Source of the DNA: Anthonomus grandis grandis
Lineage: Eukaryota > Arthropoda > Insecta > Coleoptera > Curculionidae
DNA length: 64,000 bases
Direction: 5' to 3'
Assembly: GCF_022605725.1 (NCBI RefSeq)
Contig: NC_065557.1
Coordinates: 24,555,256 to 24,619,255, forward strand
The position numbers and the translations under genes were made by a program. Of this stretch, positions 40,682 to 51,475 are shown one piece after another; the stretch's first letter is position 1, and every line of letters begins with the position of its first letter. The notes under the pieces are model-generated. The model did not search any database. It was not told the DNA's origin and saw nothing but the letters and a program-made list of their open reading frames with translations.

Positions 40682-41010
40682 TGTTATACTACTTATTCTA
40701 AATATCACGTTTTTAAACATATTTTTATTATTTAATATTAAAATTACAAGTTTCTTATTAATAAGACATTAACTTAAAATAAAATGTACCGTGTATTATG
40801 TCTGAATAAATGTCTAAATACTTATGTCTCACGAAGCTTGGTTGCTCTTCTATTTAACCGTTCTTCATTATGCTGATTCAGTGTGATAAAGCATATTGGT
40901 TGACCGTGGTTGTCTAAGTTTTTGCTGACTGTATGACGCCAATTCATTATCTTACTGCTTGCTCTTTAATTTTCTATATGCTACTGCGGCTGTATAACTG
41001 TTTAATAACA
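40682..41010 (-). repeat. Gypsy 5' LTR, G-related
   Basis: Minus strand starts TGTTATTAAAC and ends GTATAACA, a terminal inverted TGTTAT/ATAACA. The part near the primer site resembles the 3' LTR at 32695 (TTTTAAGTTA, TGTAATTTT), but the upstream U3 does not. Confidence 0.65.
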
Positions 41011-41144
41011 AAACAGAAACAACGCTTTCTAGAAATATTCAGTTATGCCGAGATATAAATTCAAGGACATTTAGGAAAACATAGTATTCCTATTATATAG
41101 AGGGTGAATAGAAAAATAGTTCTTTACTATTCTTAGTTGTTATA

Positions 41145-42690
41145 CAGGATGTCCCAAAAATCAACGATAAGCCGAAAACGGATAATAAACCAGGTTCTCA
41201 GGGATTAAAAAAAAATTATCTTAAGTACTTTTAAAATTATAGGCATTTATAAAAAACCAAAAAAAATTACTCATATACCCTTCGATAAATTACAAAACTA
41301 AATTCAAACACAATTGTTCACATTTTTATGAAATTATCAGATTTTTGCGATTTTTGCAACTTGTGTTGAAAATTGTGTCTTTTGCCTATCATTTCCTACC
41401 TTTAACTAACTGCCCTGTAAAAGAAAATTACTTCACTGTTTGGCAAGTGATTTCAAAAGTTGGCGTATCTAATCTAAATTTCAAAATGGTAAGATAATTG
41501 CTAGATTATATTCTAAACTGAGTTAAGAATTGTACAGTCAAAATAAATGAAATTTACTGTGATGATACGATGTTTTAAATTGGATTAGTTTGTGTATACT
41601 TTCTTATTTATAGTAATCTCTTATTTCTTTCTTATTTTTAATTTCTCACTTTTTATTAATTATTGTTCCCCATAAGGGTAAGATAGATAAATTTAAATAA
41701 TTTATCTAAATTAAGTGAACATGGTGCCAGGCTATTCTTCTACCCCGCCCTATCTATCTTAATTAAAAATTTCTTTTTCAGAAATATCTCCTGTATATAA
41801 ATACAGGTAGTGACGGTAGTAAGTAAGACAGGTAGTGACGCAACTTAGGTCATTAATTAAGACCTTTGCTACTGCCCTTCTTTGCGCTCTCCTGCGTTTA
41901 CTATGCATCTTTCTATATTCGTGTTGATATACGAGGCCGAAGTCTTACAATAAGTTGCATGTGATTCGAGTACCTCAGTAGGTAGAATGGAAACAAGGAC
42001 AGGCGTGTCTCAAAGTATCGCACATCGAATATCGGAAAAAAACAATTGCATTCGTAACACGTACAACGAGTACAGAGTTTATTACGTCAAGACTACTAGG
42101 CAAGACTTGAATTTTGTCAAGCAATGTTCCAAGAACATAGTAGAAACAGTAGTCCGCAATTCTTGGAAAGAATTCTATGGTCCGAATCGACCTTTAAGAT
42201 GGATGGATGCCTAAATCTCCACAACACACATTAGTGGCATGTTGAAAATCCACATTTACACTGAGAGGATCGGTCACAATACCAGTTTAAGGTTAATATG
42301 TGGATAGGAATATTTAATGGTAGAATTATTGGACCATTTAAATTGCCGAAAAATTTTAACCCCGAAAATCATTTACCAGACTTACTAGAAGATGTGCCAC
42401 TTAATATTTACCAACACATGTGGTTTCAATAAGACGGCTGCCTGGCCTACTATGCTCGTTCAGTAAAGGAATTTCCGGATAGAAAATATCCGGCCAGGTG
42501 GATACGGTGTGGTGGAACAATGGAGTGGCGGTCACGTTCACTTGATTTAATTCCTTTGAATGTCTTTTATTGGTGAGTAATAAAAAATAAAGTCTACAAC
42601 AATCCTAAAGAAGACGTAGCTGAACTGAGTCAAAAATCCAGGCAACCGCTGGACAGATCAACAATAGAAGATTTGAATAGAAAATAATAA
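41145..42690 (+). mobile_element. ITm transposon remnant
   Basis: Left end CAGGATGTCCC after TA (41143-41144), then about 840 bases of non-coding sequence, then a transposase pseudogene. The right end is not recognisable. Confidence 0.6.
41985..42690 (+). pseudogene. ITm transposase pseudogene
   Basis: From METRTGVSQSIAHRI, a helix-turn-helix segment, the frame drifts through a shift, then RILWSDE-like and NLHNTHYWHVENP, VNMWIGIFNGRIIGPF, LPDLLEDVPLNIYQHMWF, stop, DGCLAYYARSVKEF and MEWRSRSLDLIPLNVFYW. These correspond to all three catalytic neighbourhoods. At least two stops and two frameshifts break it. The third catalytic block reads PLNVFYW where relatives have PLDFFLW, so that Asp is Asn. 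Confidence 0.75.
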
Positions 42691-42699
42691 AGTTATAAT

Positions 42700-43220
42700 A
42701 AAATAATTATGTAAATAAAAAGTAATAGGTAATAATTTATGCTATAACAAATCAATTTATAAAATATTATTAGATAACACAAAAATAAATATACTAAGCC
42801 TACATCTATGGCAGATTGATAAATCTTTATAGTTATTAATTAAGATTCTGATTTTTAATAGCCTTAAATGGGAAACTCAAAACCTTATTAGCAAATCTTT
42901 TAAAAAATCTGATTATAAGCCCCATTGAAAATTATTTATTTTATCTTCAAAAACTTAACCGACGTCTTAAAGATATTGTTTCTCAATTTGTATGAAAGCC
43001 ACTTTCTACTTTTCTTTCTTTTACTTTTTCCAGAAAATCTTAAACCAATTTATTAAGTTAAGTTAGATGAAAATTGTGCAATTTAGTACTTGAATAAATG
43101 CAATTGTAAAATTTAAAAAAAAAACAGAATATTTCCAGAAAACGAAATTTCTCAAAATCGTTTTTTTTCCATACCGTTATTTTAAAAGCTATGTCGAAAC
43201 AAATATTATAATCACACTTA
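42700..43220. other. AT-rich spacer, no gene recognised
   Basis: Homopolymer-rich with no motif-bearing frame. Confidence 0.5.
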
Positions 43221-43222
43221 TA

Positions 43223-43990
43223 CAGGGTGAGAATTTAAAAACTTTAAATAGCCATGTATTAGAAACAAAGAACTGAATAAAAAAACGCTGAAAATAGTTT
43301 TTCTAAAATCAAGAGGAAACAAAAAAAGCATATCATCTGACCTTTTTTTCAACCCTTTGGATAGGGATAAAATACACCCTTAAAATCTTAAATTGAAAGG
43401 CGGTCGAGTGATACATTATTTTGAAACTCTTTAAAAATGCTTTCCATTGATATCATAGAAAGTCACGTTTCAGAAAATTCTTTTCAGTTTATTAAGGAAG
43501 ACTATAAATAAAAATATTAAAATTATCAATATTATTTAAAAATTTTCTAAGTTTTGTTCTTGTGTGTATTCAAACGTTAAAAATGATTTCCGTTATTTTT
43601 ACGACAATAATTAAGCCTACTTTCAAATTCTTGACGTACATTTACTACATGTTTCTCTGGATGTAGCTCTGTTTGGCTTTGTCCCTTAAGAATAAGTAAA
43701 TTTATTACTAACAGTTATTATCTGTCGTAGGCTAACAATAATTAGAAAAATGACTTTGTATTCAAGATTTATGAAATAAAAATGAGTAATGAGTAATTTC
43801 TAGATTATTTTGTGCTGGATTTCTCTAGTGACCCAGGTTTCTTTTAAAAAACTACCGATTTTACTTTAACTCAAAAGGTGTTAGGTCTAGGAATCTAAGT
43901 GGCCATTCAATAGAGTCTCGTCTTGCAATCCACTGTGTAATCACTTTTTATTATTTTTCCTTTATATTAAAATAGACTGATGTTGAAAGT
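43223..43990 (-). pseudogene. ITm transposon remnant with transposase C-terminus
   Basis: Starts at CAGGGTGAG after TA (43221-43222), the 3' end of a minus-strand copy. Minus-strand reading near 43960-43880 shows IARRDSIEWPLRFLDLTPFE. Near 43700-43580 it shows KHVVNVRQEFESRLNYCRKNNGNHF, the tail of the transposase. Between and upstream the frame is lost. The N-terminal half and left end are missing. Confidence 0.6.
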
Positions 43991-44027
43991 CTTTAATAGA
44001 GTGGCACATATGCTAACGGCAGATTAT

Positions 44028-44062
44028 CAGTCTGAAGAGCAGTAATTGTGCTCTTCAGACTG
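44028..44062. repeat. Perfect hairpin, 14-bp arms
   Basis: CAGTCTGAAGAGCA (44028-44041) and its complement (44049-44062) with loop GTAATTG. Unusually GC-rich for the region. Confidence 0.9.
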
Positions 44063-44064
44063 TG

Positions 44065-45384
44065 TGACCAGACACTAGTGGGCGTGTGTGGTCTGCAAAT
44101 TGGTTCTCTCTTAATTTAAAAAGGGCGTAAACAAATATAACACATAGTAAAACATAAAATAAGCTTCAAATAACAACTGAATACTGATTAATATTCGTTG
44201 TTTAATCTTTCACTCAAATAAATCACTGTTTTAAAATTTATAAAATAGTTGTTATAAGTGCAACCCTTAAAATCAAAACTCTATGCAGCATAAAACATTA
44301 AAAAAATATCAATAACGCGCTAGTCTATAACTACCCTTTGGCTAAAGTCAGCGACCTACCGCACAGTACACTGTACAACACGTACTAAATCAAATAAAAA
44401 TAAATATAACGTTCAGTACGATTGCTTACATATAATACTGTATAAAAATCAGAATAGTGAAATTAAAAAGGATTAAGTAAAATATTATTTCAGTAGATAT
44501 GCAATTTATATTACAGTGCAAATTGCCAAAAAAAAAACTTTACACGCTAGACAATAATGAATAAATTAAGGAGCCATTAAATAATATAAATTAGCCAATA
44601 GTCCCAAAAATCGAAGTAACAAATCAGAAATCGTGACATTGTTTACATATTCGTTTTATCTGGTTTGACCTAGTAATTTATTGTGCAGATTCAAGGACAG
44701 CAACTGACTAAGGTCCAATCAATAACGTCATGAATAGGCAAAAAAACCTGATAAACCTCTAATTTATGAGCTAAATGAAAACAGCATTGAGATGGCTCGG
44801 CAGCACCTAGATATGTTATTAAAAGTAACAAATAATAAGTAAAAAAGTAAAAACAAAAAATAAAAATTCCACAACTTATTAGGATAATAATCATCCAACC
44901 ATTACCGAACAGGAACTGTATAATCAGGAGGTGATGTATAATGAACATCCTGTTGTAGTAAGTGTTCTTCCAAAGATACATTTCCGAGTATGTCCCTCTG
45001 ATTTTCTAATTCCCACGCTACTAGTGATTTGGTAGATTTCTGTAGCATATTTTTAAATTTCACCATCTATTTTATATTCATTAGTGCGTACAGTATTTTA
45101 GTATTTAATAAGTTTTGGCAGAAGAAAAAATTCGGTATGCTTTTAATGTGCAAAGTACCCTTTTTTTTACTCATGTGATTCCCATAATCCCCTACGCCTA
45201 CAACATTTACATTCTTAAAAAAGATTTACTTTACAAAAAAGTCTGTCTAAAAAGTTTTTTACTAAATTTGACAAAATTTAAAGAAAAATCAAAAAATTAC
45301 AAAATCAGTAATAAGGCCGTTATAAAAGGTATAGAGATAAATTAGTTCTAAAAAAAACTAAGTCAACTACATACAAAAGCAGCT
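44065..45384. other. Spacer, no gene recognised
   Basis: Short frames at 44691-44981 and 45115-45345 are AT-rich or Lys/Ile-rich without motifs. The latter may be the decayed 5' part of the following LINE. Confidence 0.4.
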
Positions 45385-46780
45385 GAAGAGGATAGAATTT
45401 TGATAGAGGATATCATATTATGCCTACCCTATATCATCAAACCCTTAATCAACATAATAAACACTTGTATTTTGGAGGGAGTTTTCCCATCAGCTTGGAA
45501 AAAAGTATTGTTAAGTCATTACCTAAGAAACTAGATCCTGAAAACATAAATGGCGTCAGTTCGACAACCACATTTTTCACCAAAATCAAAAATCATAGAG
45601 AAATTCATTTATCAATAAATATCTCTTTTAGCAGAAGAAACGCAGATATATCAACTTGTGAGTCAGGATTTTGAGAAAATTTCAGCGGGTCAACACGCTC
45701 GGTAACTTTTTTTAACGAATGTTATGAATAATAAAGCAGATAAAAAATCAAAATATCTGATATTGCTAGATTTTAGCAAAGCATTTGATCTCATATATCA
45801 TTGAATGCTCATGGCAAAATGACACTTTTATGGGTTATGGTATATACTTTTGTATGTTTGTAGGGTTTTTTGACAATTTCGTAAGGAATGGATCTGGCTG
45901 GGAAACAGAAGTTCACCCATATATCAATATCAAGAGGTATACCACAAAGGCCAATATTGTCTCCTTTATTATTTTCTATTTAAATCGCTATAAATAATTA
46001 TCTGCAATATTTCACCTTAAAGTGATATGTAGATAATTCACAGTTATATTATATACTCGCAGTTAAGCTGCGAAGGTTATAAAGAGTGTCAATCGAAACT
46101 TAATCTAAATTTTAAATAGTTTTTTTGATAATCCAAGTACTACAACTTAAAAGTTAATATTAGAATAAAATCTCAAGCTGTTGTAAAAGAAGGAAACAAA
46201 TAAAAAAGAAACTTGCTTTAGGATAATACTAATATTTAAATCGACAATGTTAAAATGCCCTTAATAATTTAAACTATTTGGGTCTTATAATCGACAATTT
46301 AATAAACTTTACAACGCATATTGATAATAAAATAAAAGCAGCCTATATACAACGAAAAAATATTTATCACTCATAAAAAACTTTGCCCGCATAAACGAAA
46401 TATGTATTACCTTAGTGACAATATAAAAATAGTACAAAAAATGGAAAATGCTTACATGAGAGATTATTTTAACATTCTTATTTGTTTTGTAATAATATTC
46501 TTGACATGAAAAACAGAAGAAAACATTATTTGTATTTATTTATATTTCGAATAGTTAAGATTAAAAAGCCATTACCTAATAAATTATTTAACTCCTTTTG
46601 AAAATATCCACTAAACCCGAAATCTCCACCCGGCAAAGTAGGAAAGATCATTTACTTTTATTGCTTCTGATATGTGGTATAATATTTCTACTATGGTAAA
46701 ATCTCTTTTAATAAAAGGCTTTCATAAACATATTAAGAATATGTTTTTGCAAGAATAAACTTTGGCTTAGAGGCATTTGT
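45385..46780 (+). pseudogene. Non-LTR retrotransposon RT, heavily decayed
   Basis: Plus-strand reading across all frames gives an RT start (INTCILEGVFPSAWKK-like near 45440-45500, then LPKKLDPENIN), a KIIEKFIYQQI-like block, FLLILDFSKAFD (near 45765), QRPILSPLLFSI (near 45945) and YVDNSQLY (near 46025). The last should be YADD, so the second Asp is Asn. Further on lies NYLGLIIDNLINFTTHIDNKIKAAY. The order fits a Jockey- or CR1-type LINE. Stops and shifts occur every 50-100 bases. Confidence 0.7.
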
Positions 46781-46890
46781 ATATTTTGTAGGTATTTGTA
46801 TAATCTCTTAATTGTCTTATCCCCCTCTTATCTTTTAAATTGATTTATATAAAATGATAAATTAAATGCGTTTATATAAAAATTTTAAAT

Positions 46891-47127
46891 TTGGCACACA
46901 TCATTACCAAACTAAATAGTAGACAGGCAGAAACTACACTAACGCCTTCTTGCACCAGTTCATCTAGTACCTCTATGCACTCTAATACTACTGGACCCTA
47001 CCTTATCGGCCTAGATAGCGGCGGATTAATGGCGGTTCTGCGGTTTGGCTATCCTTTAGGCTTATTTTATTTGATCTCACAGATCCCGGAACTAAACTTA
47101 TTGTTCATTTTAGAATCATTTAGCTGA
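46891..47127 (+). other. Unassigned Ser/Thr-rich ORF
   Basis: 78 codons (LNSRQAETTLTPSCTSSSS, NTTGPYLIGLDSGGLMAVL). The first two thirds are more GC-rich than the surroundings and lack transposon motifs. Neither a good acceptor nor a donor was found. It could be a host exon remnant or chance. Confidence 0.25.
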
Positions 47128-47217
47128 CCCCTTTTTAATTATTACAGGCTTAGAGTCTGCGTACATTGTTATTCAGCGTAAAACAAGATGTAATAATAAT
47201 AATAAATCAATAATATC

Positions 47218-47262
47218 TGAGTAGCGCTTTCGACCGTAGTCCATCATCAAGGTTATGACTCC
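47218..47262 (-). ncRNA. Hammerhead-like motif (degenerate)
   Basis: Minus strand: GUC, then CCUUGAUGA, a GGACUACGGUC stem II, then GAAAGCGC. It differs from the hammerhead core CUGAUGA by C to U at the first position. Such motifs accompany Penelope-like elements and other retroelements. Confidence 0.4.
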
Positions 47263-47372
47263 GAAAAAACGTGTACAGGTTAAAATCATTATAATTAAAA
47301 TTCTAAAATTTAGATATACATTTAATACTTCAATTCGTTAATACTTATTTTAATACTTCAATTCGGTTTTGC

Positions 47373-47427
47373 CAACGTCAGTGGCTTTTTAAGGCCTGAT
47401 GATGCTCTGAATAGAGCGAAACACGTG
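47373..47427 (+). ncRNA. Hammerhead ribozyme-like motif
   Basis: Plus strand: GUC cleavage-site triplet at 47377-47379, possible stem I GGCUU/AAGGC, core CUGAUGA (47396-47402), stem II GCUCU/AGAGC with loop GAAU, then GAAAC (47418-47422). All invariant core bases of a minimal hammerhead are present. Stem III is short and imperfect. Penelope-like elements are known to carry such ribozymes. Confidence 0.6.
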
Positions 47428-47585
47428 TAGCTTTAAGTAAATGTTGTGAGACCGTGACTTTGTGTTTTTCATTGTTTTTCGTCTGTTGTATACGTCGGTC
47501 TCTTTGTGAAAAATGGATGAGATTTTCTTATTCAATTCGTTACTCGAGAGATTATATTTTTACAAAAAAATATAGGTCATATATA

Positions 47586-49913
47586 CAGGGTGTTTCCTAA
47601 CTACGGTACGAAACTATACAGAGTGAATTGTTAGGTCGTTTTATGAAAAAAAGTTCCTATGAACGTATGTCGGGAGTTGCTTTGTTTCTGAGATACAGGG
47701 CGATGAAGGCTCAAAAAAATAACGGTATTTTAAAAATACTATAACTATCCTTAAACCGATTTGGTTGAAATTTGGTGCAGTTATTTGAAGTTATAAGACG
47801 CTTATTTAGCTGTAACTAGATTGAAATTATTAGATCCAGTGGCGTGTCAGTGGGCACCACATGCTTGTTGAGAAAAAAACAAGGCCAATAATTAATTGGT
47901 TTGCAGCTTTTTATTTATTTTTGTATTTAAGCAACTAAAAATACAACTTTTTCGTATCTTATATTATCTTCATATCTGGCTTTGTTTTCGAAAAAAAAAT
48001 TTTAAGTATCTTTAACTCATTCTAAAAATTATCCATGGACGACAACATGAAATAAAAACCAATTAATTCGATAAACAATTTCGACCTTAAAGTAAATGAG
48101 CAAAATGCCCACCTTCTGATAAAATACACGCCTGCAAACGATTTGTCATTGAGTGTCTGACTATCCCTTATGATATTGCAATTGACAATTATCCGATTCC
48201 TCAAGTCATTCACATCTAGAACAGGAGTTTTATAAACAAGAGCCTTCAGATGGCCCCATAAATAGTAATCCAGGGGATTCATACCAGGACTGCGAGCCGG
48301 CCAATTTTGAGCTGAGTCCTGCACATCCAATCCAGCAATTAGGGTAGATGACGTCGAGATGCTGACGAGCAAGAACACTGAAATGAGCTGGAGCCCCGTC
48401 GTGCATAAACCACATGTTGACTCTTACTTGTAGGGGTACTTCTTCTAATAAAGTGGGTAAATGGTGTTGCAAGAAGTCCGTGTAGGATTCACCTGTTAAT
48501 CTTGCCGGTAAAAAAATGGGCCAATTAGGTAGTCACCAATAATTCCTATCCAAACGTTCAGCGAAAATTGTTGCTGAAAATGAGTTTCTCTAATGGGGAT
48601 TTTCGTCGGCCCAAAAATGATCATTGTGGAAGTTCATAATAGCATCTCTTGAAAAATTTGCCTCGTCCGTAAATAAAATATTTGGTAGAAAATTATTATT
48701 GCGTGCCATCGCATGAATCAACCGCCTGCAAAACATTAATCTTGGATGAAAATCCCGAGGCAGTAGAGCTTGTACACGCTGTATGTGATATGGATGCAGG
48801 AGGTTTCTTTTTTGAACTTTCCAAACGGTTTTTGAACTGACTTCAAGTGCAGTGCAATCTTCCTGATACTATTGAAAGGATCTTCTTCTATCGCATCAAG
48901 TATAGTTTCTTTCAGTTCAGGCGTTGTTATAGTTTCTGGTCTTCCACCACCCATATTTTTATTAAAACTCCCAGTTTCACATAATCTTGCATGTAGTTTT
49001 CTAAATGTTTTTGCACATGGAATTACTCTGTTAGGATATCTGTCCTGGTAAATTCTTCATGCTTCTTTCGCATTTCCATTTGCTAATCCATAAATAAAGT
49101 GCATGTCGGTCATTTCATGGTTGGTAAAATTATTCTTGATGGAGTAATGAATCACTGCTAATTGACAGCTGAATTTTACTTATAGCAATTCTATCACTGT
49201 CAGCTGGTCTCCAATGCAGGTAGGTACAAAGGAGGTACTTGAATGGACTTGCCAATTATTTCTCATAAGAAGCAATGTATTTGTTATTTTGTTGTATTTC
49301 ATAAATCTGATAATAAAAATCGTAGAAGTTGAATGTTTATTATCATAGTAAACAAGACACAAGAGACCAAAAAGTCGTGCATTGGAGGGTGGACATTTTG
49401 CTCATGTACTTTAAGGTCGAAATTGTTTATCGAATTAATTAGTTTTTATTTCATGTTGTCGTCCATGGATAATTTTTAGAATGAGTTAAAGATACTTTAA
49501 ATTTTTTTTCTCGAAAATAAAGCCACATATGAAGATAATATACGAAAAAGTTGTATTTTTAGTTGCTTAAATACAAAAATAAATCAAAAGCTGCAGAAAA
49601 ATTAATTATTGGCCTTGTTTTTTTCTCAAAAATAAGCATGTGGTGCCAACTGACACGCCATTGGACCTAATAATTTCAATCTAGTTACAGCTAAATAAGC
49701 GTCTTATAACTTCAAATAACTGCACCAAATTTCAACCAAATCGGTTTAAGGATAGTTATAGTATTTTTAAAATACCGTTATTTTTTTGAACCTTCATCGC
49801 TCTGTATCTCAGAAACAAAGCAACTCCCGACATACGTTAAAGGAACTTTTTTTCATAAAACGACCTAACGATTCACCTTGTATAGTTTCGTGCCGTAGTT
49901 AGGAAACACCCTG
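47586..49913 (-). mobile_element. ITm transposon with about 530-bp terminal inverted repeats
   Basis: Ends CAGGGTGTTTCC (47586) and GGAAACACCCTG (49913), flanked by TA (47584-47585, 49914-49915). The arms match from the ends to about 48115 and 49390 with scattered substitutions and small gaps. The transposase lies between them on the minus strand, and its 3' end enters the left arm. At 2.3 kb it is long for the group because of the arms. Confidence 0.92.
48020..49113 (-). pseudogene. ITm transposase with DUF4817-type N-terminus
   Basis: Start near 49113 (MTDMHFIYGLANGNAKEA, stop, RIYQDRYPNR...CAKTFRKLHARLCETGSF), the DUF4817 helix-turn-helix region common in insect transposases. Next GGGRPETITTPELKETILDAIEEDPFNSIRKIA, then a frame break, FTDEANFSRD with the first catalytic Asp, NMWFMHDGAPAHFS with the second, and a shift to WPARSPGMNPLDYYLWGHLKALV with the third. 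The C-terminus reads into the terminal repeat. At least three frame breaks and a stop near 49070 prevent expression. Confidence 0.88.
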
Positions 49914-50141
49914 TATATATGTAGAAATTATAAAACATCTTAACAAATTGCTTACTTGTCAAAAGGACCAAAATGTATCTATACCAAAACGAAAATAGAA
50001 AAATCGTAGACCATCGTTACATAATAGTTATCTGTCGATACTTTCTATGAATAAAAAAAAAGATTTTATTCACGTGCAACAAACAAATAGTTTTCTACTA
50101 TCGAAGAAAATATTTAAAAAAATCAAAAATATCAAATTACT

Positions 50142-50159
50142 TTACGCACTAGTGCGTAA
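50142..50159. repeat. Perfect 18-bp palindrome
   Basis: TTACGCACTAGTGCGTAA, no loop. It lies at the presumed edge of the 3' LTR of element I. Confidence 0.9.
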
Positions 50160-50215
50160 CATCGTTCCCGATTAACGGAGAAAGGTGGTACTGGCGACGA
50201 TGCCAATATTGTTAC

Positions 50216-50232
50216 ACTGCTCCCTTCTTAAG
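50216..50232 (-). promoter_or_regulatory. Element I polypurine tract
   Basis: Minus strand CTTAAGAAGGGAGCAG before TGTAAC, similar to the tract of element A. Confidence 0.55.
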
Positions 50233-50599
50233 CTCATTTCATCCCGAAATAATTCTAGAGATGGTGGATGTCGATATCGGCCAAAGATTTTTCTCTTGCA
50301 ACTGGACCTCCAGAAAACAACATTGCGGAGTATCATAACACACCAGAACTTTCACGCCTGTAGACCTGGAAGGCACTTCTAACATTCTGCGAATCATCCT
50401 TCAGTTGCCTGGACTGTCGATTTGGCATGCGAGTTTGAGACTCCTCAGATCCTACTCCTTTAAAAAAACACAAAGCGTCCGAAACGTTTATACTTTGGCT
50501 TCTGATGAAACGCTGCTTTGGCAACCGGGTAGAAAAGTTTTCTACCAGTCTCTTTATCAGTTATCTTGAGTGTTTACCCGATTCTAAGGTTAGATCGAT

Positions 50600-51060
50600 A
50601 AAGCTCTTAATTTTTTTTGAAGTTTCCACGGAAAACCTCAGATATGCCTCCTGACATTTGTAAATCCTTAGCCACATAATGTACTTGAACATACTTAGCT
50701 GGAGCAGTAAACTGGTAAACTAAGCTGCACTTCACATGGCACTCCGTAGCTACTCTTTCAGCTATTAGAACACTTTGTCTGCCTCAGCCCAGGATATCTG
50801 GAGTTTCGGTGACAAACCCTTCCGTCTCTTATGGTCATAGAACCAAACTAAGTCACCGTTGTTCTACCTCTGGTCTTTGGCATTAACATCATATGTGTCC
50901 TTCATCCGATCACTATCATCTCAAGTGAAATGCGCACTTGATTACGGATGACATCTATTCGTCTACGCAGTTCCCGTAAGTAGTCCTCCCCGTACACATC
51001 GATTAACATCAGTTTCTGGCGGGCAACCAAACTTCGGTTTGCAAGAGAGATGGAGTTTTC
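50600..51060 (-). pseudogene. Element I integrase C-terminal part
   Basis: Minus-strand reading near 51060-50930: LANRSLVARQKLMLIDVYGEDYLRELRRRIDVIRNQVRISLE, the end of the core and following helix. Then near 50900-50780 NNGDLVWFYDHKRRKGLSPKLQISWAE, a GPY/F-type chromatin-binding module. Frame breaks lie between. The zinc-binding part and catalytic core are missing, partly at the edge of the P-like insertion. Confidence 0.65.
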
Positions 51061-51475
51061 TTCCCATCACTTTTTGAGACGAATACTCGCCTGTGCTTTT
51101 ATAAATGACCGATCGATAACCCAGCAGAAATTCTTTGGTGGCTCAAAATTAGCGAGTTACATTGTGCGCAATATAACTTTTTTCCAAGTTGGCTACTTCC
51201 CCTCCTTTATACAGGTGAGGACTATACGGGATCTTCTTATTGGTCTCTTATAAAATCCTCATTTTGTCACGTATACAGCCGACTTTACTCAAGCCGCGAA
51301 ATAACAGGCAACGTCGCACCACATGAGAGATTCGGATTCGTTTTGGTGGATCCATTTACGCTTTAAAAACACGGCTCTGCCGAGATGAACGTTCAATTTT
51401 GATTCTGCTTTATTTACAAATGATAATATTTTATTTATGTGATTGATTTATTATTTCAAATACGTATAGGCGCCG

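Noticed and set aside
50455..50515. Possible hammerhead (CTGATGA and CCGAAACG in one stretch)
   Set aside because: The core blocks are in the wrong order and spacing on either strand.
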